From Acidobacteriota bacterium (GTDB lineage Bacteria; Acidobacteriota; Terriglobia; Terriglobales; Acidobacteriaceae): a stretch of DNA of 64,000 nucleotides. A model generated the notes under the pieces. That model did no database searches, had not been told where the DNA came from, and saw nothing but the letters and a program-made list of their open reading frames with translations. The translations under genes were made by a program, and so were the position numbers. Every line of letters starts with the position of its first letter. The first letter of the stretch is position 1. Positions 43,701-51,983 of the stretch are shown here, in pieces. The stretch spans positions 119,750 through 183,749 of the forward strand of contig JAEYQK010000066.1 of the NCBI GenBank assembly GCA_023410055.1, given 5' to 3'.

Positions 43701-44330
43701 ACCGCCGCCGCGGTCATAGGCTTCGCCGCCATCTATGACCCAGTTGTTGTGGTCAGAACGCTGGCCGTTAAAAACAACAGTGCGATTCTGGTACTGTGCA
43801 ACAGGGGTGTCAAAGTCCGGCATCTGGGAAGCGGCGCCGGGCACGAGTGCGGTCAGTTGGAGTACGTTGCGTCCGTTGGTCGCAAGTTGCGAAACCTGCG
43901 TGTCGGTAACGGTCTGGCTGATTTCGTTGGTTTCCGACTGAACCTGGATCGCGTTGGCTTCAACGACGACGTTTTCCTGGGCCCCGCCGACCTGGAGTTG
44001 TGCGTCAGCGCGGATCGTTTCGTTGACGGTCAGTTTGATGCCCGTTTTTTCGAAGGTCTTGAAGCCCTTGGCTTCAACTTTGATTTTGTAGTTTCCAATA
44101 CCAAGATTCGGGGCGATGAAGCCACCGGTGCTGTTTGTTTCTGCGTTGCGGATAAACCCGTTTTCCGTGTTCGTGATTACGACTTTGGCGTCGGGAACAG
44201 CGGCACCGGTTTGATCGGTGACTGTTCCTACCAGTGTCGCACTGCCGCCTTGGCCATACGCTACGATGCTCAGCATCATAGAGAGGCTCAGGATCGCGAA
44301 CAGTAAGAGACTGCTTCTCAACTGTTTCAA
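40767..44330 (-). CDS. Oar-like TonB-dependent receptor (third)
   Basis: 1187 residues. Signal peptide to about residue 27, a carboxypeptidase-like domain (LVGTVTDQTGAAVPDAKVVI), plug segments LATNGRNVLQLTALVPG and ADLGNASGGMITMALKQGT, and a barrel ending IFQLGGRLSF. The start is a TTG with GGGAG five bases upstream. The barrel is rich in Asn/Gly/Trp loops. It lies next to nagA on the same strand with a 612-base gap, so a glycan ligand is possible but unproven. Confidence 0.9.
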   Translation of the reverse strand: MKQLRSSLLLFAILSLSMMLSIVAYGQGGSATLVGTVTDQTGAAVPDAKVVITNTENGFIRNAETNSTGGFIAPNLGIGNYKIKVEAKGFKTFEKTGIKLTVNETIRADAQLQVGGAQENVVVEANAIQVQSETNEISQTVTDTQVSQLATNGRNVLQLTALVPGAASQMPDFDTPVAQYQNRTVVFNGQRSDHNNWVIDGGEAYDRGGGGILIVAPSQDAIQEFKVSTSNYSADLGNASGGMITMALKQGTTKYHGSAWEYARNDFFNAFSWASKNNSTPWNAKKPVMRYNAWGFNFGGPLNPKAKDPKTFFFYNMEWRRRKTGATSNNRALTAAQMDLSGPFVDLTDLVGLDNTTHLPKPVKMPSNLSLDEQTRWRTAYGLSTYTPGAVLNPIVDGAPTRLLIPTALFTGNTGSNIARAFLASGIFPTANSTNNSGQPSYYADASTRDIYREEAVRIDRQFSDKWTVMGHLIWDNGLQHLPTPLWGGMTYPNVGTDAKVPSWSGVVHATYAISPTLLNEITFNTNGNNLTIDPAINDNAGSNVTWNIFSGWTAPQFFSSVNKINKLADVNVGNGNSGAFGMNYNLGRYPWSNTWRSYQFKDDVSWSRGAHSFRFGGGFMWNKKVQFTANNVGGAWGFFGGATNLGYLDFLLGYGGTYTQPQYYDAVNIAARTYNLYAIDDWKVTKKLTLNLGVRWEGVPPAYDQNGRLSNFYPELYNPANAPTFALDGNGNPNGNALVVAGAGFTKVPGVPLSDIPFYMNGIGIAGKNGIPKGMVDNTWKTFAPRVGFAYDMTGKGTVLRGGFGMFYERTAGNEQYNMMNNVPFTNNPTVNNIFLSDPRTTWDTGATSAAAYAVSGITGATLKHDIPTTIQYNLGIQHDLGGKAVVSLSYVGNTSYHQTDTVEVNGLNPSDTANRLLVCGSACTGGGNQNANLYRPYQGWGNINLVENAANAHYNSMQFSVRTSSWHNMNLGGSWTYAHGFDLVDGDLFNNLDNPYDKAYNWGTSGFDRRHVVNITYVYNVPFFRKSDNKFAKTALGGWTLSGVTLFSSGNPLTINNGQDNLGFGGGTTNHAFQVSEVGYPKLKNQWFTTSSFRQNNPTTEALIWGNSPRGAVIGPGRNNFNISLFKNFQFTERVGFEFRAESFNTFNHTQYTGVNTSVGDPTNFGKINAAADPRIFQLGGRLSF

Positions 44331-44697
44331 GGATCTCCCTCCTCGGTTGTCTATTCAGAGTTCATTCGCAGGCAGGTCATACAACCTGCATGCGCTCTTG
44401 GGTGGTTCGGGGTCGACTCTCGCTGCGGTGGTGCTTCGGCCCACCTGTTCTCTGTTGAGGCTCTTCGCGCGAGCTACCCACGAGTCGTGATGATCTAAAC
44501 AGCCTGAGTCCGTGCCTTGAAGGGAGTTACCGTTTGGAGTGGCGCAATGGCAGTTAAGCAGAGAGTTAAGTAAAATCCGGCAGAATCGGGTTAAGGACAG
44601 CAGTAAGCAGCGCGCTACGAACAGCTTGCGCCGTTTTCGAGAAGACGTTCCTCTCGCTTCGCGCTTGTGCTGCAGTTAACGGACATGAGCGTCATTG

Positions 44698-44857
44698 AGG
44701 CTGTTTTAACCTCTTGAGGATGGTTTTGCCCAGACGGTGTGTGACACGTCTTCGCTCACGGTTAAGCGGAAATGAAGGCAAATGGCAGCCGTTTTAACGT
44801 CTGAAAAGGAGTTTTTCGCGGACGTGTGTTGCACGTCGTCTGTTTCGCAGTTAACAG
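44698..44857. repeat. Imperfect tandem duplication in the receptor promoter region
   Basis: Two units of about 72 bases (44698-44772 and 44787-44857) share the order gttttaac, ggagttttt or ggatggtttt, gacgtgtgt or gacggtgtgtg, cacgtc, and gttaa. A weaker third unit may precede them near 44590. The 612-base gap holds no gene I can support. Confidence 0.5.
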
Positions 44858-44942
44858 GTCGGCGGTCGCATTTAGCCTCGTATTGGAGTCTGATTCCCGG
44901 TTCACCGAACGTCAGATCTGGCCGTGTTTGGCAGATGTGAAA

Positions 44943-46088
44943 TCAGGCGATGATCGTCCTGATCACCTCGCCCTTACTCGACAGAACAACGAACTCCGCA
45001 TCCGCACCCGAAGCAATCAGACCTTTCTTCGTATCCATCCTCACAACTCTCGCGGCGTTGAGAGTCGCCAGCCTGACGGCTTTCTCCAGCGGCCATCCGG
45101 CGAACTCCATCACGTTGCGCACGGCGCGATCAAGCGTCAGCACGCTCCCAGCGAGCCGTCCTTCATGCATGCACTTGCCGCCTTCCAACTCTACTTCCAT
45201 ACCGCCGAGCGTGTAACGGCCATCGGGCATACCCGTCGCGCTGATTGCATCGGTGATCAGAACTGCCCGCTCAGGCCCTTTTGCGATAAGAAACAACCGC
45301 ACCATCGCCGGATCAACATGAACGCCATCTGCGATGATGTCCGCCGTCACGCGATCATCAGTCAGCACCGCTCCGACCACTCCCGGATCACGATGCTCTA
45401 TCGCCCGCATGGCATTGAACGTATGAGTCGCGTGCCGCGCTCCGGCCTCTACGCCAGCCGCGGTCTCCTCAAGAGACGCATTCGAATGCCCGATACTCAC
45501 GCATACTCCGCGACGCGTAGCCTCGGCAAGCAACGCAGTTGCCCCCGGAATTTCCGGCGCGACCGTTATCATCTTTATGTGCCCTCGCCCCGCCTGCCAA
45601 AACCGCTCAAACAACTCAACTGACGCATCTCTGATGTACTCACGCGAATGCACGCCCCGCTTCTCGCAACTGATGAACGGCCCTTCCAGATGAATTCCAA
45701 TAGGCCTCGCCCGATCCCGTTCCTCGCCGTGGTTCTCGATCGCATCAGCCAACCGCTCCAGCGCTCGCAGAGTAACATCCAGCGACGCAGTCACCGTCGT
45801 TGGAAAATATGAAGTCGTGCCGTGCTTCGCCAGATTGCGCTCAACGCACGCCAACTCCTCTGCCGTCGCCTCCATCACATCGTGCCCAGCCGCCCCGTGA
45901 ACATGAATATCAACAAATCCCGGCGCCAGCACAGCATCGCCGAGTTCGGCAGCGCGCGATCCAGCGGGGATATCAAACTCCTCGCGCCGCCCCACCTCTA
46001 CCACCACGCGATCTTCCACCACGACCACTGCATCCCGAATGGCCTCGAGTGGCGTAATGCAGCTTCCGCACGTGTATGCCGTCTTCAT
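44943..46088 (-). CDS. nagA: N-acetylglucosamine-6-phosphate deacetylase
   Basis: 381 residues of the amidohydrolase fold. Metal and catalytic residues are visible in FVDIHVHGA, HLEGPFIS, SIGHSNAS, THTFNAMRA and ITDAISATG. It removes acetate from GlcNAc-6-phosphate in cytosolic amino-sugar catabolism. Length fits the family. It is divergent from the ubiquitin-like operon, with only about 70 bases between their starts. Confidence 0.93.
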   Translation of the reverse strand: MKTAYTCGSCITPLEAIRDAVVVVEDRVVVEVGRREEFDIPAGSRAAELGDAVLAPGFVDIHVHGAAGHDVMEATAEELACVERNLAKHGTTSYFPTTVTASLDVTLRALERLADAIENHGEERDRARPIGIHLEGPFISCEKRGVHSREYIRDASVELFERFWQAGRGHIKMITVAPEIPGATALLAEATRRGVCVSIGHSNASLEETAAGVEAGARHATHTFNAMRAIEHRDPGVVGAVLTDDRVTADIIADGVHVDPAMVRLFLIAKGPERAVLITDAISATGMPDGRYTLGGMEVELEGGKCMHEGRLAGSVLTLDRAVRNVMEFAGWPLEKAVRLATLNAARVVRMDTKKGLIASGADAEFVVLSSKGEVIRTIIA

Positions 46089-46158
46089 GGCGTTCGATTA
46101 TATCGGGGTAACCAACGAAGATGAACGGTCACACAGAAACCTTGCAATTTGCCCCGAT

Positions 46159-47265
46159 ATGTCAAAGAATGAACCACTCACAAATTTGCTGGTTTTTGCT
46201 CGCTTAATGGACAAAATAGTCGTTACCCCAAGCGAAGTTGCCGAGACTGTCATCCCGGTAGACGGCCCAGTACCGAACCGCCCGGAGCCCAAACTCTCAT
46301 CGCCTGTGCCTTGGTGGGCCAAGCTGGCCATGAGCCCGCTAGTCCTCTTCCTCCCGCTTTTGTGCCTGCTAACGCTGGTGCTGCGGGTCGCCATGCGAGG
46401 ACTTCCTCCCCGCACTAGGTTCGCGTGGGTTTCGTTCCTTTCCACTCTCCTTATTATTAGTGGAATCCTGACCTCCGTTGGCGCCGTCCTGACTTTCTCC
46501 TTCGTCCCCCTTCCCGTCATCGTCAACAAGGGCCTCGACGAACTCGACTCCAAGAGCACATTTCCCAAGCTTCCTGCCGTCACTCCCCTGGACGCCAAGC
46601 AGGTTTCGGAGCAACTGAAGCCTCTCGTCTCCGTCATCTCGCCCGCACGCCGTATGTGGTTGAGCCATCAAGAAGCTCCCTCAAACGGTTTTGGTGCTGG
46701 TGTCCTTTTGCAGGCCGGCCCCGACGGCTACCTGATCATGACCGCCCGCCACGTCATTGACGAATCGCTGATGACGCGTAGCGGCAATCGTGCCCTGATA
46801 ACTATGGCTTCGGGCGCCTGGGCTGGTGCCGACGTCATCGCGCGCCACAAGAAGCTCGATCTCGCTCTGCTCTGGATACCGCGCGAATCCGGTTCTGGCT
46901 CATTCCTGCAACCGGTAGTAGATAAAGCACAAGTCGCCGAAGGCGAAAATGTGTTCGTCATCGGCCACCCGCAGGGACTGCGCTTCACCCTGAGCACTGG
47001 CATCGTCTCGCGAATCGACAACGATGCGATACAGATTTCGGCTCCGGTCAGCCCCGGTAACAGCGGCGGCCCTGTCTACGATGACCGCGGTAATCTCGTC
47101 GCCATTGTCACTTCCATGGTAGATAGGAACATCAGTCCCAACGCCGAGAACTTGAACTTCGCCGTCCGTGCAGACGCCGTCCTGCAGCCCTCGTCATGGG
47201 ACTTCAACGGCGACGGCGGCAAGCGCTTGAACGAATTCGTCAGCGCCCGGACACAGCAACACTAA
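46159..47265 (+). CDS. Membrane-anchored trypsin-like serine protease
   Basis: About 368 residues. Two hydrophobic helices (around residues 55-75 and 88-115) precede a trypsin-like domain with His in MTARHVIDES, Asp in HKKLDLALLWI and Ser in PVSPGNSGGPVYDD. It resembles the HtrA/DegP protease domain but has no PDZ. Start is uncertain: ATG 46159 or 46207, neither with a good ribosome site; the longer frame to 46039 overlaps nagA. It is the first gene of the ubiquitin-like operon, ending 27 bases before the next gene. Confidence 0.85.
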   Translation: MSKNEPLTNLLVFARLMDKIVVTPSEVAETVIPVDGPVPNRPEPKLSSPVPWWAKLAMSPLVLFLPLLCLLTLVLRVAMRGLPPRTRFAWVSFLSTLLIISGILTSVGAVLTFSFVPLPVIVNKGLDELDSKSTFPKLPAVTPLDAKQVSEQLKPLVSVISPARRMWLSHQEAPSNGFGAGVLLQAGPDGYLIMTARHVIDESLMTRSGNRALITMASGAWAGADVIARHKKLDLALLWIPRESGSGSFLQPVVDKAQVAEGENVFVIGHPQGLRFTLSTGIVSRIDNDAIQISAPVSPGNSGGPVYDDRGNLVAIVTSMVDRNISPNAENLNFAVRADAVLQPSSWDFNGDGGKRLNEFVSARTQQH

Positions 47266-47292
47266 TCGCTTTTAGTTTTATTGGATGGAATA

Positions 47293-47568
47293 ATGCCAAC
47301 GATCAACGTAACCGTTTACGACTCGACCGAAAACAAGCGCGTCCCCGTCGAACTCCCCGACGACGCACCATGCAACAAGATCATCGCCGTGCTCGTGCAG
47401 AAGCTGCGCCTTCCGACCAACGGCCCCGACGGCGCCCCTCTGAGCTACAAGTTTCACCACAAGAACTCCGGCCGTCAGGTGCAGGACACCCAAACACTCG
47501 CTGAAGCACAAGTCCAGGACGGTGACATCCTTCGCCTTCAGCCCGAAATCACCGCGGGCGGAAGATAA
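47293..47568 (+). CDS. Ubiquitin-like modifier protein ending in Gly-Gly-Arg
   Basis: 91 residues with a beta-grasp pattern (INVTVYDSTENKRVPVELP, helix CNKIIAVLVQKLRLP, then DGDILRLQPEITAGGR). The first strand resembles YukD/EsaB-type ubiquitin-like proteins. The C-terminus Gly89-Gly90-Arg91 means a single residue must be removed to expose the di-glycine used by E1 enzymes. GGATGGA lies just before the ATG at 47293; a TTG at 47281 is an alternative. The E1-like gene begins seven bases after the stop. Confidence 0.85.
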   Translation: MPTINVTVYDSTENKRVPVELPDDAPCNKIIAVLVQKLRLPTNGPDGAPLSYKFHHKNSGRQVQDTQTLAEAQVQDGDILRLQPEITAGGR

Positions 47569-47575
47569 CCAGCTC

Positions 47576-48766
47576 ATGATCACTGTTTCCCAAGGCGAAC
47601 TTCAGGAAGATCGCTTCAGTCGCTTGCGACTGATCCCCTGGTGGGACCAGTCTAAGCTTGCCGCCACCCGTGTGCTCGTCATCGGCGCAGGCGCGCTCGG
47701 CAATGAAATCCTGAAGAACCTCGCCCTGCTCGGCTTCGAGAAGATCATCGTCATCGACCTTGATCGCATTGAGGTCTCCAACCTCTCGCGCACCATATTG
47801 TTCAGCGGTGAAGACGTTGGCAAGTTCAAATCCCACGCCGCCGCCGATGCATTCAAACGCGTTTCTCCGCAAGGAGCCGTTCATCCTCTCGTCGCGAATG
47901 TCCTTTACGAATGCGGTCTCGGCCTCTTCGAGTGGGCCGACGTTATCCTCGCCGGACTCGATAATCGCGAAGCACGCCTCTGGATTAACCGCTGCGCCTG
48001 GAAGGTTAATCGCCCTTGGATCGACGGCGCGATCGAAGGCATCAACGGCGTGGCCCGCGTGTTTCTTCCCGGTAAGGCCCCGTGCTACGAATGCACTCTC
48101 GGCGAAGTCGATTGGGCCATTCTTGACCGCCGCATGTCGTGCAACCTGCTCGCGCACCGCGACGACACTGAAGGCAAAGTCCCGACCACGCCAACAATCT
48201 CTTCGATCATCGGCGGCATTCAGGTTCAGGAAGCCGTAAAGCTCATTCACGGCATGCCGACTCTCGCCAGTCGTGCTTTCATCTTCGAGGGACTCAACCA
48301 TTCGTCCTACACCGTCGAGTACACCGAGAACCCCGATTGCATGAGTCATTACACGCTGCCGGAAATCGTGCACCTGCCGGAAAGCTCCGACGCGCTCACG
48401 TTGAAGTCATTACGTGCGCGAGCCCAGCAAGATCTCGGCACGAATGACATTGTCATCGAGTTCAGCCGCGAAGTGATTCATAAACTCGCCTGCCCCACCT
48501 GCGGCGAAACACAAGAACTTTTCGCCCCCGTAGGCAGCGTCCGTTACGAGCAAGGACGCTGCCCCAAAGACGGCCAGATGCGAGTTGTCGAAACCGCCCA
48601 CGGCTATACCGACACCGAATCCTACGGCGCCAGGACCCTTGCCCAGCTCGGACTGCCGCTCTTCGACGTCTTTGTTGCCCGCGGCGCTGAGCGTGAGATT
48701 GGTTATCTGCCCTACGGCGACAGCAGCCGCGTTCTTGGACCGCTCGCGGCGGAAGGAAGCAACTAG
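47576..48766 (+). CDS. E1-like ThiF/MoeB-family activating enzyme
   Basis: 396 residues. The ATP site is IGAGALGNE (residues 36-44), with Asp61/Asp63, Arg72 and Lys83/85 in the adenylation pocket (SNLSRTILFSGEDVGKFKS) and GLDNREAR. Cys170 and Cys173 (PCYECTL) with Cys306/Cys309 (LACPTCGE) probably bind zinc. Cys189 (RMSCNLL) is a candidate thioester cysteine before PTISSIIGGIQVQEAVKLI. It would adenylate the C-terminal glycine of the upstream modifier. Residues from about 260 form an extra domain of unknown fold. Its stop overlaps the next start by one base. Confidence 0.93.
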   Translation: MITVSQGELQEDRFSRLRLIPWWDQSKLAATRVLVIGAGALGNEILKNLALLGFEKIIVIDLDRIEVSNLSRTILFSGEDVGKFKSHAAADAFKRVSPQGAVHPLVANVLYECGLGLFEWADVILAGLDNREARLWINRCAWKVNRPWIDGAIEGINGVARVFLPGKAPCYECTLGEVDWAILDRRMSCNLLAHRDDTEGKVPTTPTISSIIGGIQVQEAVKLIHGMPTLASRAFIFEGLNHSSYTVEYTENPDCMSHYTLPEIVHLPESSDALTLKSLRARAQQDLGTNDIVIEFSREVIHKLACPTCGETQELFAPVGSVRYEQGRCPKDGQMRVVETAHGYTDTESYGARTLAQLGLPLFDVFVARGAEREIGYLPYGDSSRVLGPLAAEGSN

Positions 48767-49650
48767 TGTCCTCCAAATCGAAAAAGAGCGGCGCGCCAAC
48801 CACTGTTCGGATCAGCAGTGACGTCGTCCGTCAGATCCACCAGCACGCTCGCTCCAACAGCAAGATGGAAGTCTGCGGCGTCCTGATCGGCAGTGACCGC
48901 GACGGCGTCACTACAATTGAAGCCTGCATCTCCGGCGTAAACGCCACCCAAGGCGGCGCCCACGTCACCTTCACCCAGGACACCTGGGAGCACATCTACA
49001 AGATCAAAGACCGCGATTATCCCAACGATCGCATCGTCGGCTGGTACCACTCGCACCCCGGCTTCGGCGTATTTCTATCTGATCACGATACTTTCATCCA
49101 CAAGAACTTCTTTTCGTCGCCGCTACAGGTAGCTTGGGTCTACGACCCGCACACTGACGAAGAGGGCTGTTTTGGATGGGCCGGTGACCGCATCGAGCGG
49201 CTCTCCGACTTCAGCGTCTTCGACCAGAAGGGTGGCGAAGGTGCCGGCGAAACCGGCAAGCCCGAACCAACCGTCATTGACGTCGAAAATGCCAACAATG
49301 AGCAGCACGAAAAGTTCGGCGATTCCGACAAGAATCCCGACGACCCATGGCCGCTGATCCGCGTGATCATCACCACTACTTCCTACATTGCGGTCTTCCT
49401 GCTCGGAGCGGCGCTGGTATGGTTTTTTCTCGTGCCCCCGCCCAGAATCTTGCTCATTCCGGTCGATCCGCTTACGGGCAGGCAAGTCGCCCCCGCACAA
49501 GAGGTGACCGCGCGCGATATCCAGAATGCGCTTGCCGAAGCGGAGAAAAGGGCACAGGAAGCAGGGCAGAACAATCAGGGAAACACGAGCACTCCGGCGG
49601 CTCCAAACAACTCTGGTAACGCAAAGGGGAACGATGTCCAACGGCACTAA
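48766..49650 (+). CDS. Membrane-anchored JAMM/MPN metalloprotease (deubiquitinase-like)
   Basis: 294 residues starting at a GTG that overlaps the preceding TAG. The full JAMM motif is present: Glu35 (KMEVCGVLIG) and His95-x-His97-x7-Ser105-x2-Asp108 in WYHSHPGFGVFLSDHD. A single membrane helix lies near residues 202-226, followed by a low-complexity Gln/Asn/Ala tail. It should hydrolyse isopeptide or peptide bonds after Gly-Gly, so it could mature the modifier by removing Arg91 or deconjugate it. It overlaps the next gene by 17 bases. Confidence 0.95.
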   Translation: MSSKSKKSGAPTTVRISSDVVRQIHQHARSNSKMEVCGVLIGSDRDGVTTIEACISGVNATQGGAHVTFTQDTWEHIYKIKDRDYPNDRIVGWYHSHPGFGVFLSDHDTFIHKNFFSSPLQVAWVYDPHTDEEGCFGWAGDRIERLSDFSVFDQKGGEGAGETGKPEPTVIDVENANNEQHEKFGDSDKNPDDPWPLIRVIITTTSYIAVFLLGAALVWFFLVPPPRILLIPVDPLTGRQVAPAQEVTARDIQNALAEAEKRAQEAGQNNQGNTSTPAAPNNSGNAKGNDVQRH

Positions 49651-50695
49651 CGAACAACCTCTGAAGATCACGCTCGACGATCTCGCCAATGTCGTCGTTC
49701 CCGAGTCGATGCCGCAAGTGATCGGAACCGTCGACGCCAGCGGGCAGCGTTCCTACGGCACCATCACCGATGCCGCCGACAAGGCCCCCGCCGTCGCCGA
49801 AGAGAGTGGCAGCTTCCTGCTGCAAGGATGGTTCTATCTCGGCTCCGCCGGTCTGCTCGGTTCCGTCGGCGCCTGGTCGATCTGCGAACACGCTTTCGTC
49901 GACGGTCCCGGACATCGCTGGGGCAATTTCCTGATGATTCCTCTGATCCTCACATTCATGTGCCTAGGATTCGGAATCGCCGAGAGCATTGTCGAGCGCT
50001 CCCTGAAGAAAGCCCTCCTCCGCGGCGCAATGGCGCTCCCGCTTGGCTTCGTCTTGGGCTTCATTTTTGACAGAATTGCGGGAATCATCTTCTTGATAGC
50101 TGTCAGCATCTGCGCCGAGCTTGGCGTCCAGACATACCGTAATCCCGCTTTCTGGATCGCGCGCGGCCTCGCCTGGACCGTCTTCGGCGCCGCAGGCGGA
50201 CTCGTCTACGGCATCGTCGGACAATCACTGAAGAAAGCCAAGTACGGCATCCTCGGAGGCATCATCGGCGCCGGCCTCGGCGGAATCATTTTCGATCCTA
50301 TCTCGATGGCGACCAATGGCGGCGCTCCAAGCCGCGCAGTAGGTTTCGCCCTAGTCGGTGTCGCTACCGGTGTCGCCATGGGCTTCGTAGAAAGCGCGCT
50401 CAAGGACCGCTGGCTCTATGTCACTTCTGGCCCGCTCGCCGGAAAACAATTCATCCTGTACAAGAACCAGACTGTCATCGGCAGCGAGCAGCAGTGCGAC
50501 ATCTACCTGTTCAAGGACCCCACGATCCTCGCTCAGCACGCACTCATTATGATGAACGGCTCGCGAATGCTCTTGCGCGCCCTCTCTCAGGTTTACGTGG
50601 GTGGAGTCCCCGTACAACAACGCGTTCTACAAGACGGTGATCTCATTCAAATCGGCCGTTACGCATTTCGCTACAAAGAGAGGCACCGTTCATGA
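49634..50695 (+). CDS. Polytopic membrane protein with C-terminal FHA domain
   Basis: 353 residues from the ATG preceded by AAAGGGGAA. Six or so membrane helices with many Gly residues (residues 60-265) lead to a cytosolic FHA domain (LAGKQFILYKNQTVIGS, then PTILAQHALIMM). The FHA should bind phosphothreonine. The role may be scaffolding of the conjugation proteins at the membrane. It is linked by overlap on both sides (next start is in an ATGA). Confidence 0.8.
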   Translation: MSNGTNEQPLKITLDDLANVVVPESMPQVIGTVDASGQRSYGTITDAADKAPAVAEESGSFLLQGWFYLGSAGLLGSVGAWSICEHAFVDGPGHRWGNFLMIPLILTFMCLGFGIAESIVERSLKKALLRGAMALPLGFVLGFIFDRIAGIIFLIAVSICAELGVQTYRNPAFWIARGLAWTVFGAAGGLVYGIVGQSLKKAKYGILGGIIGAGLGGIIFDPISMATNGGAPSRAVGFALVGVATGVAMGFVESALKDRWLYVTSGPLAGKQFILYKNQTVIGSEQQCDIYLFKDPTILAQHALIMMNGSRMLLRALSQVYVGGVPVQQRVLQDGDLIQIGRYAFRYKERHRS

Positions 50696-51360
50696 CGGAC
50701 GCAATCTGTCCATATTGCCGGTGCCCAATCGACGAGGCCGCAGGCGAACAGATCCTCTGCACTGGCTGCAACACGCCGCACCATCAGGATTGCTATGCCG
50801 AAAACGGAGGCTGCACCGTTTTTGGCTGCTCGCAAGCGCCTCCAGACGAAGCGAAGATGAGTGTGTCGACGCAGGAGATCACTGCCCCGGCACTCTCAGC
50901 TCCACCCCCCGCTATACCTGCACCGACTTACATGTTGTTTCCAGTGGGCGAGGCAGCCACGGCAACCGCAGCAGCTCCATTCGCCGGGGCGGGCACGCTT
51001 CCTCCTTCACCAGCTTTCGGTTCGACATCCGTACCGCCACCGCCCCCACCGCCCGGAGCGCCCGCCATGATGCCTCCGCCGCCGGCACAATGGCAACAAA
51101 CACCGGCCAGGCAGCTCACCGCGGCGGAGTTGTACAACAACGCCGCAAAACCAAAAGACCGTGTGACTTTCATTCTCCTCGGCGTATTCTTGGGCATGTT
51201 TGGCGCGCACAATTTCTATGCCGGCTATCACAAGAAAGCCGCATTCCAACTCTGCATTACCCTGTTGACCTGCTTCTACGGAACCCCGGTCAGCTGGATC
51301 TGGGCCATCGTCGAAATCTGTGTCATCAAGGCAGATGCAGACGGGAACCAATTCGCGTAA
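50692..51360 (+). CDS. RING-like zinc finger protein with TM2 membrane domain (E3 candidate)
   Basis: 222 residues. Residues 6-46 contain eight metal-ligand candidates: Cys6, Cys9, Cys23, Cys26, His31, Cys34, Cys41 and Cys46 (CPYCRCPID, LCTGCNTPHHQDCYAENGG, FGC). This is the pattern of prokaryotic RING-like treble-clef fingers. A Pro/Ala-rich linker leads to a TM2 domain (LLGVFLGMFGAHNFYAGY). RING fingers recruit E2 enzymes in eukaryotes, so an E3 role is plausible but inferred. Its start overlaps the previous stop (ATGA). Confidence 0.85.
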   Translation: MTDAICPYCRCPIDEAAGEQILCTGCNTPHHQDCYAENGGCTVFGCSQAPPDEAKMSVSTQEITAPALSAPPPAIPAPTYMLFPVGEAATATAAAPFAGAGTLPPSPAFGSTSVPPPPPPPGAPAMMPPPPAQWQQTPARQLTAAELYNNAAKPKDRVTFILLGVFLGMFGAHNFYAGYHKKAAFQLCITLLTCFYGTPVSWIWAIVEICVIKADADGNQFA

Positions 51361-51372
51361 TAGGAAACGAAG

Positions 51373-51852
51373 ATGAACTATTTCATTTCACGCGCTGGTC
51401 AGCAGTACGGCCCCTACACCCTGGACGAAGTGCAGCGCTACTTCTCCTCCGGCAATATTCTCGCCACTGATCTGGCACGTAGCGAAGCAATGGAGCAGTG
51501 GGCACCCGTTTCGCAAATCATCGGCAATATTCCGTCACAGCCGGTAGCGCCGCCGCCCGGCTATGCGCAACCGCCCGCTTACGTTCAACAACAGCCTCAA
51601 ACGGCGCTCTACGCCCAACCCGTGCCACCCAACTACAAACCGCCAAAGAGTCGGCTTGCGTTCATCCTGCTCGGTATCTTTCTAGGTGGCTTGGGTATCC
51701 ACAATTTCTATGCTGGCTACACCGGCAAGGGACTGGCGCAGCTTTTGATCAGCGTCCTGACCTGCGGCTTGGGAAGCATCGTCGTCTGGGTATGGGTGAT
51801 CATCGAACTCTGCACCGTCGACAAGGACAGCGAGAACGTCTACTTCAACTGA
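51373..51852 (+). CDS. GYF-TM2 membrane protein (GYF paralogue 1)
   Basis: 159 residues. The N-terminal GYF_2 domain has MNYFISRAGQQYGPYTLDEV and a later WAPVSQIIGNIP. A Pro/Gln-rich linker leads to a TM2 domain (LLGIFLGGLGIHNFYAGY). GYF domains bind proline-rich peptides, and the RING/TM2 neighbour has a proline-rich linker that could be a target. It starts 12 bases after that neighbour. Confidence 0.88.
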   Translation: MNYFISRAGQQYGPYTLDEVQRYFSSGNILATDLARSEAMEQWAPVSQIIGNIPSQPVAPPPGYAQPPAYVQQQPQTALYAQPVPPNYKPPKSRLAFILLGIFLGGLGIHNFYAGYTGKGLAQLLISVLTCGLGSIVVWVWVIIELCTVDKDSENVYFN

Positions 51853-51864
51853 GGCCTATGGTCA

Positions 51865-51956
51865 GCCCCTAAGGTGTGTGTGCGGCCGAATTTAGCCCGG
51901 CACGGAAGTGCCAGATAGTGAAGTGAAAAAACTCCCAAGCCCGTAGGGGCGGCACG
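51865..51956. repeat. REP-like palindromic repeat, copy B
   Basis: Contains aatttagcccggcacgg, identical to copy C, plus a cccgtaggggcgg cluster. It fills most of the gap between GYF paralogues 1 and 2. Confidence 0.75.
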
Positions 51957-51983
51957 AGCTCAAACGGTTGTACAGGAACTAGC

